Part shown: in pieces, positions 44,707 to 52,397 of the stretch
How positions within the stretch are numbered: the stretch's first letter is position 1
Layout: each line of letters begins with the position of its first letter
Assembly (NCBI RefSeq): GCF_030269515.1
Contig: NZ_BSTM01000031.1
Location: 1 to 64,000, forward strand
Source of the DNA: Actinomadura sp. NBRC 104412
Lineage (GTDB): Bacteria; Actinomycetota; Actinomycetes; Streptosporangiales; Streptosporangiaceae
Length of the DNA stretch: 64,000 nucleotides
Reading direction: 5' to 3'
Translations under genes and position numbers: made by a program
The notes under the pieces: model-generated
The model's input: the letters and a program-made list of their open reading frames with translations, nothing else
What the model was told of the DNA's origin: nothing
Databases searched by the model: none

Positions 44707-45223
44707 GGGTCACTCCCAGCGCCTCGCGGAGTTTGGCCAGCCCGCGGCGCAGCCGGGTCTTGGCGGTGCCGACCGGGATGCGCTCGCGGTCGGCGATCTC
44801 GGTGGCGGTCAGCCCGTAGAACACCGACAGGACGATCGGGGTGCTCTGCTCGGGCGGGAGCGCGCGCAGCGCCGCGCGCAGTTCCTCGGTGTCCTCGAAC
44901 GTGGCCGCCGCCGGATTGGCCCGCTCATTCCTGGTCAGCGTGTTCAGCAGAATATGCGGATCGACCGGCATATCGCCGCGCAGCCGCACCGCGTCCACGG
45001 CCAGGTTTCTGGTGATCGTCAAAAGCCAGCTGACCGCGCGGCCTTTTCGCGGATCGTAGGCACCGGCATGGCGCCAGGCGCGCAGAAACGCCTCCTGCGC
45101 GATCTCCTCGGCGATCGCCGACGATCCGACCAGCGCAAACGCCAGGCCATAGACCCGTGCCTGATATCGCCGGACGAACACGGCGGCCGTCTCCGCGTCG
45201 CCCGCGGCCATACCCGCGAGCAA
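44699..45223 (-). CDS. ECF RNA polymerase sigma factor
   Basis: An ECF sigma factor of about 174 residues. Region 2 reads AETAAVFVRRYQARVYGLAF, then AEEIAQEAFLRAWRHAGAY and VSWLLTITRNLAVDAVR. Region 4 reads PPEQSTPIVLSVFYGLTATE, then IADRERIPVGTAKTRLRRG. The start is awkward: TTG 45223 is the longest standard start, but the family-like stretch SDESLLAGMAAGD begins four codons earlier without any ATG/GTG/TTG. Initiation may use TTG or the internal ATG 45211. It forms an operon with the zinc-finger anti-sigma gene and is divergent from a lipoprotein operon it may control. Confidence 0.88.
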   Translation of the reverse strand: MLAGMAAGDAETAAVFVRRYQARVYGLAFALVGSSAIAEEIAQEAFLRAWRHAGAYDPRKGRAVSWLLTITRNLAVDAVRLRGDMPVDPHILLNTLTRNERANPAAATFEDTEELRAALRALPPEQSTPIVLSVFYGLTATEIADRERIPVGTAKTRLRRGLAKLREALGVTHD

Positions 45224-45352
45224 CGACTCATCTGAGAGTTCCCACAGAAGTAATACGGCTGCCGAAGGCGAAAAGGTTCACCCGCAGGAGAATCTTTTCC
45301 GGCCGCCCGGCGGTATTACCTTCGACACTCGCTCCGCGAAGGAGGAGATCGA

Positions 45353-45805
45353 ATGGCCATGCGCGTGAAGGGGTTGGCGGCGGCCGGTTTCGCCTGCGCG
45401 ATGCTGGCGCTCGGCGGTTGCTCGGGCGCGGGGGCCTCGGGCGACGGGGACGCGGCGGGCGGCGGTGGGCCGACGCTGACGATCACCTCGCCGGCCGAGG
45501 GCGCGACCGTGACGGCCCCCGTGACGCTGACGTTCACCAGCAGCGAGGACATCGGACCCGAGGAGTCCGGCAAGCACCACGTCCATGTCACCATCGACGG
45601 CAGGACAGACGACTACAAGGTCGTCACGTCCACGACCCACCGGATCGACGGCCTCACGCCGGGACGGCACCGCATCGGGGTGACGCTCCAGCACGCCGAC
45701 CACTCGGACGCGGGCGCGTCCGCGCAGGTCAACGTGAACGTCTCCGGAGGCGGTGAGACCGAGACCACGGCGCCGTCCCGGGGCGGCGGCTATGACTACC
45801 CGTGA
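45353..45805 (+). CDS. lipoprotein with Ig-like beta domain
   Basis: A 150-residue lipid-anchored protein. The signal peptide ends in the lipobox ALGGC. A Gly/Ala linker precedes a beta-sandwich (LTITSPAEGATVTAPVTLTF; HHVHVTIDGRTDDYKVV; GRHRIGVTLQHADHS) rich in His, followed by a Gly/Thr tail. The pattern resembles small DUF4399-like or copper-handling extracellular domains, but the assignment is loose. ATG 45353 follows GGAGGAGA. It is the first gene of a three-gene operon with a cytochrome b-like membrane protein and a mini zinc-finger protein. It faces the ECF sigma gene 130 bp away. Confidence 0.72.
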   Translation: MAMRVKGLAAAGFACAMLALGGCSGAGASGDGDAAGGGGPTLTITSPAEGATVTAPVTLTFTSSEDIGPEESGKHHVHVTIDGRTDDYKVVTSTTHRIDGLTPGRHRIGVTLQHADHSDAGASAQVNVNVSGGGETETTAPSRGGGYDYP

Positions 45806-46466
45806 ACCGGGCCGCGTCGTCGTCCAACGCTACGCGCGCCCGGCGCGGTGGTTCCACGCCGGCGTCTACCTGACGGTCCTGGTGCTGCTCGGCACCGGAT
45901 GGTGGCTGCTGCTCGGGCACGAGGGCGACCCGAGCCCGGTGGCCCGGCTGACCGGCGTGCCGGACACGGACGTCCACAAGGCCGTGGGCTGGGCGCTGGC
46001 GGTGCTGCTGGTGGCTGGGCCGGTCCTCGGGGTACGGGCGGCCCGGACGTTCGCGGTGGAGTCGCTGAGATTCCGCAGGGGCGACGTCCGCTGGTTCCGC
46101 ACGTGGCCGTCCGCCGTCCTGACGGGACGGTTCGCCCGGCACGAAGGGCACTTCGACCCCGGGCAGCGGGTGGTCAACGTTTTGCTGGCGGCTTCCCTGC
46201 TCGTCCTGGTCGGCAGCGGCGTGGGGCTCGTCCTCCTGCACGGCGGACCCACGTTCGCCGTGCTCGCCCGCCTCCACAAGTGGTCGACCCACCTCTGCAC
46301 GGTGCTCATCGCCGGGCACGTGCTCATCGCCGCCGGTGTCCTCCCGGGCTACCGCGGTGTCTGGCGGTCCATGCACCTGGGCGGGCGGCTCGACGCCCGG
46401 GTGGCCCGGCGCCTCTGGCCCGGCTGGTTCGAGCGCGCCCGCGAAGGCCGCCCAGATCGACGATGA
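45792..46466 (+). CDS. cytochrome b561/hydrogenase-type membrane protein
   Basis: A 224-residue integral membrane protein with about four or five helices. Conserved His residues lie in ARPARWFHAGVYLTVLVLLG, VHKAVGWALAVLL and LHKWSTHLCTVLIAGHVL, placed as heme-b ligands in the di-heme cytochrome b/b6 (Ni-hydrogenase/b561) family. It likely moves electrons across or within the membrane, possibly to the lipoprotein encoded upstream. ATG 45792 lies inside the lipoprotein gene (14-bp overlap), so the two are coupled. The next small gene starts over its stop (ATGA). Confidence 0.82.
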   Translation: MTTREPGRVVVQRYARPARWFHAGVYLTVLVLLGTGWWLLLGHEGDPSPVARLTGVPDTDVHKAVGWALAVLLVAGPVLGVRAARTFAVESLRFRRGDVRWFRTWPSAVLTGRFARHEGHFDPGQRVVNVLLAASLLVLVGSGVGLVLLHGGPTFAVLARLHKWSTHLCTVLIAGHVLIAAGVLPGYRGVWRSMHLGGRLDARVARRLWPGWFERAREGRPDRR

Positions 46467-46651
46467 GATGCCCCTTCCGGATGGACACGGCCGCCTATGC
46501 CCTGGGCATCCTGGCCCCGGGCGACCGCGAGCGCATGAGCGTCCATCTGGAGGAGTGCCCTTCCTGCCGGTCGGACGTGGCCGATTTCACGGGCATCCTG
46601 CGAGCACTCGCGAGCCTGGTGATCCGCCCACCCGGCGACGCGACCACCTGA
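46463..46651 (+). CDS. mini zinc-finger (anti-sigma-like) protein
   Basis: A 62-residue protein that carries only an anti-sigma ZAS module: H28-x3-C32-x2-C35 (VHLEECPSC) after AAYALGILAPGDRERMS and before a helix (DVADFTGILRALASLVI). It has no membrane helix, unlike complete anti-sigma factors. ATG 46463 overlaps the cytochrome gene stop (ATGA), so it is the third coupled gene of the operon. It could be a soluble sigma-binding protein for the ECF factor encoded opposite, or a decayed anti-sigma gene. No frame continues the missing part downstream. Confidence 0.7.
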   Translation: MRCPFRMDTAAYALGILAPGDRERMSVHLEECPSCRSDVADFTGILRALASLVIRPPGDATT

Positions 46652-46662
46652 CCGGAGACGGG

Positions 46663-46908
46663 CTACGGGACGTTGACGTGCGCGGGTTTGTGCATTCCGG
46701 CGGGGAGCAGCAGGAACACCTTCGGGCTCAGTCTCTCCATGTCGCCGCCCCGGCCGCAGATCAGCCCGGCGGAGAAGTCCACCAGTTGCCGTGCCACCTC
46801 GTCGGACAGGCCGGTGAGGTCCATGATCACCGGGACGTTCTTGCGGAAGAAGTGCCCGACGTAGATGACCTCGTTGTAGTCCTTGGGCCGCAGCGTTTTG
46901 ATGACCAC
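46663..46908 (-). CDS. minimal SepF-like protein
   Basis: An 81-residue protein that corresponds to the SepF core domain alone: VIKTLRPKDYNEVIYVGHFF, then RKNVPVIMDLTGLSDEVARQ, LVDFSAGLICGRGGDMERL and SPKVFLLLPA. SepF anchors FtsZ to the membrane during division, but here the N-terminal membrane-targeting helix and linker are absent. Streptomycetes have several SepF-like paralogues, some short. The GTG start with no long upstream frame supports a naturally short protein. It is not next to ftsZ, so it is probably an accessory paralogue. Its stop is 11 bp from the convergent mini zinc-finger gene. Confidence 0.8.
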   Translation of the reverse strand: MVIKTLRPKDYNEVIYVGHFFRKNVPVIMDLTGLSDEVARQLVDFSAGLICGRGGDMERLSPKVFLLLPAGMHKPAHVNVP

Positions 46909-47060
46909 CGGTCCAGTCTGCCCGCCCCTTCCCGCACGTCAAGAACGCGGGTCCGCGTCAGGACGGGCGCGGGCGGCTCGTCTCCGCTGTCGACCGGCCG
47001 GAACGCCCGGCGCCCTTCCACAAGGGCCGACCGGGGCGGCGGCGCGGGACGGGGTGCGCG

Positions 47061-47594
47061 ATGCTTGATCGCATGACGAACGGTACGACCAGGACGCTCA
47101 GCGACACCGACTTCCCCGTCCCTCCCGAAGAGCGCCACTTCGAGGACTACCGCCCCGGCGCGGTCCACGAGTACGGGTACCTCACCGTGACCGAAGAGGA
47201 GATCATCGAGTTCGCGGAACGGTTCGACCCCCAGCTGATCCATGTCGACCGGGAGTACGCCGCCACCGGGCCGTTCGGCGGGATCATCGCCAGCGGGTGG
47301 CACACCTCGGCCCTCTGCATGCGCCTGATCGCCGATCACTATCTGCCGCGAGGGGCGAGCCTGGCGTCCCCGGGGATCGACGAGCTGCGCTGGCCGGCGC
47401 CGCTGCGTCCCGGCGACTCGGTACGGCTGCGCACGACGATCCTGGCGGCGCGGCCGTCCAGGTCCAAGCCCGACCGCGGCATCGTCACCACGGGCTGCGA
47501 GCTGATCACCAAGGACGACGAGCGGACGGTGCTGACCCTGCGCGCCATGAACCTCATCCGCCGCCGTCCCGTCAAGGAGGACCGGACGGGGTAG
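47061..47594 (+). CDS. MaoC-like dehydratase
   Basis: A 177-residue hotdog-fold protein of the MaoC/R-hydratase type. The catalytic signature is EFAERFDPQLIHVDREYAAT (Asp/His of the hydratase dyad) followed by FGGIIASGWHTSALCMRL. It likely hydrates or dehydrates an enoyl/3-hydroxyacyl-CoA. ATG 47061 and ATG 47073 are both possible; neither has a strong ribosome site. The DUF488 gene follows 9 bp after its stop. The pathway is not clear from neighbours, although acyl-CoA genes occur elsewhere in the window. Confidence 0.88.
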   Translation: MLDRMTNGTTRTLSDTDFPVPPEERHFEDYRPGAVHEYGYLTVTEEEIIEFAERFDPQLIHVDREYAATGPFGGIIASGWHTSALCMRLIADHYLPRGASLASPGIDELRWPAPLRPGDSVRLRTTILAARPSRSKPDRGIVTTGCELITKDDERTVLTLRAMNLIRRRPVKEDRTG

Positions 47595-47603
47595 AGGGGG
47601 AGG

Positions 47604-48143
47604 GTGGACACACGGCTGATCACCTTCGGGCACGGCACCGCGAGCGAGGAGCGGATCCTCGAACTGCTCGGCGGCGCGGGCGTCCGGTCGCTCGTGGACA
47701 TCCGTACCGCGCCCGGAAGCCGGCGCAACCCGCACGTGGCCCGGCGCGAGCTGGAGCGGTGGCTGCCCGAGCACGGGATCCGCTACCGCTGGGACAAACG
47801 CCTCGGGGGGTTCCGCCGTCCGCCACCGGGTTCGCCTGATGTGGCGTGGCGGGAGCAGATGTTCCGCGGATACGCCGCGCACATGCGTACCGAGGAGTTC
47901 TCGGACGCGATCGACGATCTGCTCGCGGACGGGGACGGTGCGGTGGCGGTGATGTGCAGCGAGAGCGTGTGGTGGCGCTGCCATCGGCGGCTGGTCGCCG
48001 ACTTCCTGGTGCTCGTACGGGACGTGCCCGTGGCGCACCTCATGCACGACGGGAGGCTGACCGAGCACGAGCCCTTCGCCGCCGCCCGCGTACGCGACGA
48101 CGGGCTGCTCGTGTACGACGGCGGCCAGTCGGCTCTCGCGTGA
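47604..48143 (+). CDS. DUF488 family protein
   Basis: A 179-residue soluble protein of the DUF488 family. The N-terminal LITFGHGTASEERILELLGG, then VRSLVDIRTAPGSRRNPHV, and the later VAVMCSESVWWRCHRRLVAD are the conserved blocks, with Cys and His residues that suggest metal or nucleic-acid-related chemistry. The biochemical role of the family is unproven. The start is GTG after GGGGGAGG. It is probably co-transcribed with the MaoC gene. A 15-bp stem terminator follows 13 bp after its stop. Confidence 0.85.
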   Translation: MDTRLITFGHGTASEERILELLGGAGVRSLVDIRTAPGSRRNPHVARRELERWLPEHGIRYRWDKRLGGFRRPPPGSPDVAWREQMFRGYAAHMRTEEFSDAIDDLLADGDGAVAVMCSESVWWRCHRRLVADFLVLVRDVPVAHLMHDGRLTEHEPFAAARVRDDGLLVYDGGQSALA

Positions 48144-48156
48144 AGGAGCGGGCGGC

Positions 48157-48191
48157 GTCGGCCCCCGGCGCGCTCGGCGCCGGGGGCCGAC
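48157..48191. terminator. terminator between DUF488 and a small basic-protein gene
   Basis: A perfect 15-bp stem, GTCGGCCCCCGGCGC/GCGCCGGGGGCCGAC, with a GCTCG loop lies between two convergent genes and probably stops both transcripts. Confidence 0.85.
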
Positions 48192-48203
48192 GGATCCCCT
48201 GGA

Positions 48204-48368
48204 TCAGCGGCCGCGCTGGAGACGGCGGTTGGGCATCTGGCGGGCGTTGCGGCCCTGGTTACGGGCGAAGCCGTTGGACCGGGGGTCGAAGCCCCGGTTC
48301 TTCCCCTTCTTCTTCAGGGCCTTCTGGAAAGGCTTGTCGTCACCTGAATTCTGTTGGACGGCACGCAT
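48204..48368 (-). CDS. 54-residue basic protein
   Basis: A small gene reading MRAVQQNSGDDKPFQKALKK, then KGKNRGFDPRSNGFARNQGR and a basic end. GGAGGTGT precedes the ATG at good spacing, and a terminator lies just after the stop, so it is probably real. The protein is Lys/Arg/Asn-rich, without hydrophobic core, and may bind nucleic acid (guess). It is one of several very small basic proteins in this window. Confidence 0.6.
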   Translation of the reverse strand: MRAVQQNSGDDKPFQKALKKKGKNRGFDPRSNGFARNQGRNARQMPNRRLQRGR

Positions 48369-48829
48369 GAACTGACACCTCCGGGCATGGCGAATTCGAC
48401 CGTGGAACGGCCGCGAACGGGCGTTCGACAGGTCGCGGACAATGGTCCGTGGACTGGAATCGGCGTGGCATCGGCCCCGGTCGGCGACCACCGTCGGGCA
48501 CGCGCGGACGTGCGAGAACACGTGCGGGCATGCCGATGCGAACGTGTTACGAGGCGAGATGCGGGATGAGAGCGCCGGTGGCGCCGAAGAGAGGGGAGCG
48601 GGCCGCTGGACTGCTGCGGCGGCTCAACCCATGCGGATCAGGAACCCATGGCATAGATATTAGCCGTATGGTCCGGTGCGCTGTCAACCGTTGATCTTCC
48701 GTTTTTTCGGCGGCCGGGGCGGGAAATGCGCCGTGCCCGGTCGCGCGGTGGGCGCCCCGGGATCGTGGGGACGGCGGATATTTGGCGGGATGCGCCGCTT
48801 TATGGGCTGGACGGCGGCATAATCGCACG
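48369..48829. other. intergenic region without a recognised gene
   Basis: Short frames on both strands here lack ribosome sites and family features. The part at 48540-48700 is A/T-richer (GATCTTCCGTTTTTTCGG) and likely holds promoters for the flanking divergent genes. CATAAT at 48818, about 7 bases before the ATG at 48830, would allow a leaderless transcript of the large unknown gene. Confidence 0.4.
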
Positions 48830-50338
48830 ATGACGATGACGATGCCGCTGCCGTTGCGCTTCCGTGGTGACGACACCCGGGTGGTCGTCGAGGCGGACCC
48901 CGGACACGAGCCCCTGCGCGACTTCTTCGTCCGCGATCTCGGACTGCGCATCACGACGATCGCGCGGACGCGGGCGCTGCTGTCGTCCGGCGACCCCTAC
49001 CTGCCGTGGCGGTCCCGGTACCGGTATCACGTGCTCGACTACGACGGCGCGGTGGTCCACGTGCGCGCCGTCGACGGAAACGGTCCCGAGTACGCGGTCC
49101 ACCCGGCCGTGCTGGACGCCTGCCTGGTCGAATACCTTGAGCTGGTCGGCCTTGCCGAGCACCGGCGGACGCTGGAGCACATCAAGGCGGAAGGCGGCCT
49201 GCCGCGCTTCGTGCCCGACCGCGAACTGCCGGTGACGTTCCGGATCCTGGAACCCGGCCGGATCGAGTGCCGGGCGGCGCCGGGGCACGAGGGGCACCTG
49301 GCCGGGCTGCTCGGCGCCGACGACGTCGTCACCATGCTGCCGGTGCTGGACTGGCTGCTGGACGAGCTGGACCACGACGATCCCGCCGTGATCTGGCCTG
49401 GGTCGGTGTACACGGTGCAGGTCACCGGGGCCACCACCCTGATCGGCACGATGAACGGCTCGATCACGAGCCTGGACACCGAGACGTTCCGGCAGGCGTT
49501 GGCCGCGTACAAGCAGGCGCTTTACGACTCGTTCGCGGCCGAGGCGCCGCAACCGCCGCCCGCGTTCCAACTGCCCGGAACGGGAACGGGCCCAGGACCG
49601 GCGGTGATGATGCTGGCGCTCGGCCGGGTCGCGGCGCCCGCGTGGGGGTGGGGACTGCTCCAGACGTCCCACGCGGTTCTCACCGAGGTGGCCGGGCTCG
49701 CCCCGCATCCCGACGACTGCCTGCCGCGCGGCGTGATGGGCGCGGGCACGGGCGTGTACTGGGCGGACCTGGCGATGAAGGACCATGAGACGGGCCGGGT
49801 CTGGACGGGCACCAAAACCTTCCTGCCGCGCCGGGTGGACGGGGTCCGGGTCATGACGGACCTGGTCGGGGCGCTGATGTCGGACGACGCGACGTTCATC
49901 CCGGGCATCCCGGGAGCGTGGGCGGGCGTGGTCGCCGATGTGCCGGGACACGGCTACCTCGATCCGAACGGGGTGGGGCGGCTGCCCGTCGAGCCCGGGG
50001 CGGCAGGTGGCGCGGCCGCGCACATCCGCACGTTCTTCCCGGTGATGGGCTGTCCCCCTCCGGAGGAGGTCATGTCGCTGGTCGACGGGCTTCCCTGCGT
50101 GACGGGACGCCGGTACGTGCTGGCCGCGTTCCTGCTCCAGGACGTCCAGTGCCACAGGCACCACATCGGCGTCCTGCGCGCGGCAGAGCCGGGATGGGAG
50201 CACACGGGGAACGCCTGCCATCTGATCCGCGGTGCCGAGTCGGTGCGGCTTGAGCATCTGTGGCTGGACGGGCGGTCCTGCGAGCTCCCGGTCGCGGACT
50301 TCCACGCCGTCCTCGACGCCTACGAGGCGCTGCTCTAG
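48830..50338 (+). CDS. large hypothetical protein, unknown function
   Basis: A 502-residue, apparently cytosolic protein with no recognised domain. The N-terminal third has LRDFFVRDLGLRITTIARTR and YRYHVLDYDGAVVHVRAVDG. The middle has a hydrophobic GRVAAPAWGWGLLQTSHAVL stretch and a VWTGTKTFLPRRVDGVRV segment, and the C-terminus has Cys/His-rich VQCHRHHIGVLRAAEPG. No signal peptide is present. ATG 48830 is chosen because the repeat ATGACGATGACGATG marks the probable start; the frame is open upstream. Three in-frame ATGs lie together there. It converges on peptide deformylase with a 4-bp overlap. Confidence 0.65.
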   Translation: MTMTMPLPLRFRGDDTRVVVEADPGHEPLRDFFVRDLGLRITTIARTRALLSSGDPYLPWRSRYRYHVLDYDGAVVHVRAVDGNGPEYAVHPAVLDACLVEYLELVGLAEHRRTLEHIKAEGGLPRFVPDRELPVTFRILEPGRIECRAAPGHEGHLAGLLGADDVVTMLPVLDWLLDELDHDDPAVIWPGSVYTVQVTGATTLIGTMNGSITSLDTETFRQALAAYKQALYDSFAAEAPQPPPAFQLPGTGTGPGPAVMMLALGRVAAPAWGWGLLQTSHAVLTEVAGLAPHPDDCLPRGVMGAGTGVYWADLAMKDHETGRVWTGTKTFLPRRVDGVRVMTDLVGALMSDDATFIPGIPGAWAGVVADVPGHGYLDPNGVGRLPVEPGAAGGAAAHIRTFFPVMGCPPPEEVMSLVDGLPCVTGRRYVLAAFLLQDVQCHRHHIGVLRAAEPGWEHTGNACHLIRGAESVRLEHLWLDGRSCELPVADFHAVLDAYEALL

Positions 50339-50907
50339 AGGCCGGGCTCGGCCCCCGGCGAGGGCTCGACGTCGGCACCGGCGGCGGCCTCGGCGCGGAA
50401 GTTCTCGTAGTCCCTGAGCACCTGCTTGCGGGCCCGTTTGGACAGCCGGTCGATGTAGAGGCGGCCTTCCAGGTGGTCGGTCTCGTGCTGGAGACAGCGC
50501 GCCAGCAGGCCGGTGCCCTCGACCGTCACCGGCTCGCCCCGCACGTCGAGGCCGTGGCAGGTCGCGCGGTCGGGACGGGCCAGCCGCGCGTGCGCCCCGG
50601 GAACCGACAGGCAGCCCTCCTCCCCGTCGTCCAGGCGGCGCTCGTCCAGGCCGGGCAGGACGAGGGTGGGGTTGACCACGACGCCCTTCTGGGCGACGTC
50701 GTTCCCGTCCGGGCAGTCGTAGACGAAGACGCGCAGGTCCACGCCGATCTGGTTGGCGGCGAGGCCCACGCCCTCCGCCGCGTACATGCTGGCGAACATG
50801 TCGTCGACCAGCCGTGCCAGGTCGTCGTCGAACGACTCGACCTCGCGGCAGGGCCGGTGCAGGACGGGCGTCCCCACCAAGGTGATCGGACGTACGTTGC
50901 CGGCCAT
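50335..50907 (-). CDS. def: peptide deformylase
   Basis: A 190-residue metalloenzyme that removes the N-formyl group from new proteins. All three motifs are present: GVGLAANQ (46-53), EGCLS (97-101, with the metal Cys99) and HETDH (141-145, both metal His and the catalytic Glu). A charged C-terminal tail extends beyond the core. ATG 50907 follows GAGGAGGGG and starts the standard N-terminus; the longer frame to 50961 is not used. It stands apart from fmt, so it may be one of two deformylases, as is common in actinomycetes. Confidence 0.95.
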   Translation of the reverse strand: MAGNVRPITLVGTPVLHRPCREVESFDDDLARLVDDMFASMYAAEGVGLAANQIGVDLRVFVYDCPDGNDVAQKGVVVNPTLVLPGLDERRLDDGEEGCLSVPGAHARLARPDRATCHGLDVRGEPVTVEGTGLLARCLQHETDHLEGRLYIDRLSKRARKQVLRDYENFRAEAAAGADVEPSPGAEPGL

Positions 50908-50982
50908 CGGCGTCCCCTCCTCGGAACCACCTCGAATGTTACTGAGCGTGGCGGTGCTCAAGGGAACGCCGGATGCGGCCCG

Positions 50983-51648
50983 CTAGAGCGCGAGCAGGGC
51001 GTCCACCACCTCGACCAGGTCGTCGCCGCGCGCGTCGGGCGGCGCGAAGATCGCGGAGTAGTCGCGTTCGAGGCGGGACACCCAGCCGGTGACCAGCCCG
51101 GCGCGCTTGGCCCCGTGGCAGTCCCAGGCGTGCGCCGCGACGAGCGCGAGCCGGTCGGCCGGCACGCCCGCCACGGACGCGGCGTGCTCGTACACCACGG
51201 CCGGAGGTTTCCAGCGTCGCACCTCCTCGACCGTGACGACGCGTTCGATCAGGTCGGTGAGGGAGTGGCGCTCGACGAAGTCCAGGGTGGTGGCGCGGGC
51301 ACCGTTGGTGAGGAGCATCGCCCGGACGCCCGCGTCCGCGAGCCGCCGCAGCGCGGGCTCCACGTCCGGGTGCGCGGGCAGCGTCGCGAAGCCGTCCAGG
51401 ACGTGCGCGACCGCCGCGTCCCCGACCTCGAACCGGGTGACCGCGCGCAGCGCGTTCTCCGCCACCGGACGGAACGGCTCGAAGTCGCCCGTCGCGCTGA
51501 GGGTCATCCCGTCCCGCAGCGTCCGCGTGAACCAGGTCTCCAGCAGGTGACCCGGTAGGCCCGCCTCCACGAAACGGGCACGCAGCGGCTCGAGGGCTAT
51601 CAAGGTCTCGATGACGTCGAACGCGACGACCTGCGGTCGGGAGGGCAC
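50983..51648 (-). CDS. haloacid dehalogenase type II-like hydrolase
   Basis: A 221-residue HAD-fold protein like (S)-2-haloacid dehalogenases. Motif I is VAFDVIETLIALEPLRARF with the nucleophilic Asp, motif II is MLLTNGARAT, Lys lies in RRWKPPAVVYEHAA, and motif IV is ALVAAHAWDCHGAKRAGL. The AHAWDxxGA pattern is typical of this subfamily. It may hydrolyse haloacids or, more likely, a phosphorylated metabolite. It starts on the minus strand 53 bp from the divergent membrane-protein gene. Substrate untested. Confidence 0.85.
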   Translation of the reverse strand: MPSRPQVVAFDVIETLIALEPLRARFVEAGLPGHLLETWFTRTLRDGMTLSATGDFEPFRPVAENALRAVTRFEVGDAAVAHVLDGFATLPAHPDVEPALRRLADAGVRAMLLTNGARATTLDFVERHSLTDLIERVVTVEEVRRWKPPAVVYEHAASVAGVPADRLALVAAHAWDCHGAKRAGLVTGWVSRLERDYSAIFAPPDARGDDLVEVVDALLAL

Positions 51649-51701
51649 GGCATTCCCCGCCTTTCTGGGTCCTTTATGTGGCTTTTACTACAAAGGTGGC
51701 C

Positions 51702-52397
51702 ATGTTCGCAGGAACCGCGCTCAGGCTGCTCGTCCTGCACGGCATCCTCGCCCACCACGGCGGTACCGGCAGGTACGACTCGGGTCACCCCCTCTACCTG
51801 CGAGGCCGCATCATTCAGGCCCGGTACGCGTTCCCGCACGGGACGATGCGGATCGAGGTCCCGGCGAACCTGACCGTGCCGCGCGACCTGCCGGACGTGC
51901 GCCGGCTCGGCGGATACGAGAACTGGACGGGGCATCCGGCGCCGGAGGGCGCCGGGCAGGTCCGTGACCTGCTGCTCCCACCGGACGTGACGGGCACGCT
52001 GGCGGGCATGTCCGGCGCTCCCGGCGTGGGGGACGAGATCGCGGCCGTGGTGTACCGGCGGTGCGACGCCGAAGGCGACGAGTACTCGGGCGAGCTGCGC
52101 GTCCAGATGCTGTACGCGGCCGGCGACGCCTACCGCTACCGGGGCACGTTCACGCGGTTCGTCGACCGGTGCGTCGGGGCGGTGCGTCCCGGGCGGAGCG
52201 CGTCCGCGAGCCCGTCCGCGAGCGTCCCCGCGGCGACCCGTTCCGGGATTCCGGCGGCGTCGCGGTCCGGCGACGGCGACCCGCCGCTGTTCCTGCTGGG
52301 CGGCGGCGCGGCCGTGGCGGCGGGCTTCGTCATCGCCCTGATCCGCCTCCGCATGCGCCGCACGGGCGGGGCCTCGGGCGGGACGGGCGGCGGGTGA
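51702..52397 (+). CDS. hypothetical protein with C-terminal membrane anchor
   Basis: A 231-residue protein of unknown family. A short hydrophobic N-terminus (FAGTALRLLVLHGILAHHG) could be a signal. A soluble beta-rich middle follows (RYAFPHGTMRIEVPANLTVP; SGELRVQMLYAAGDAYRYRG). A Ser/Ala/Pro-rich linker leads to one C-terminal helix (LFLLGGGAAVAAGFVIALIR) with basic residues after it. The layout suggests an exported, membrane-tethered protein. ATG 51702 follows AAAGGTGG. Its stop overlaps the start of the next gene (GTGA), so the two are coupled. Confidence 0.68.
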   Translation: MFAGTALRLLVLHGILAHHGGTGRYDSGHPLYLRGRIIQARYAFPHGTMRIEVPANLTVPRDLPDVRRLGGYENWTGHPAPEGAGQVRDLLLPPDVTGTLAGMSGAPGVGDEIAAVVYRRCDAEGDEYSGELRVQMLYAAGDAYRYRGTFTRFVDRCVGAVRPGRSASASPSASVPAATRSGIPAASRSGDGDPPLFLLGGGAAVAAGFVIALIRLRMRRTGGASGGTGGG

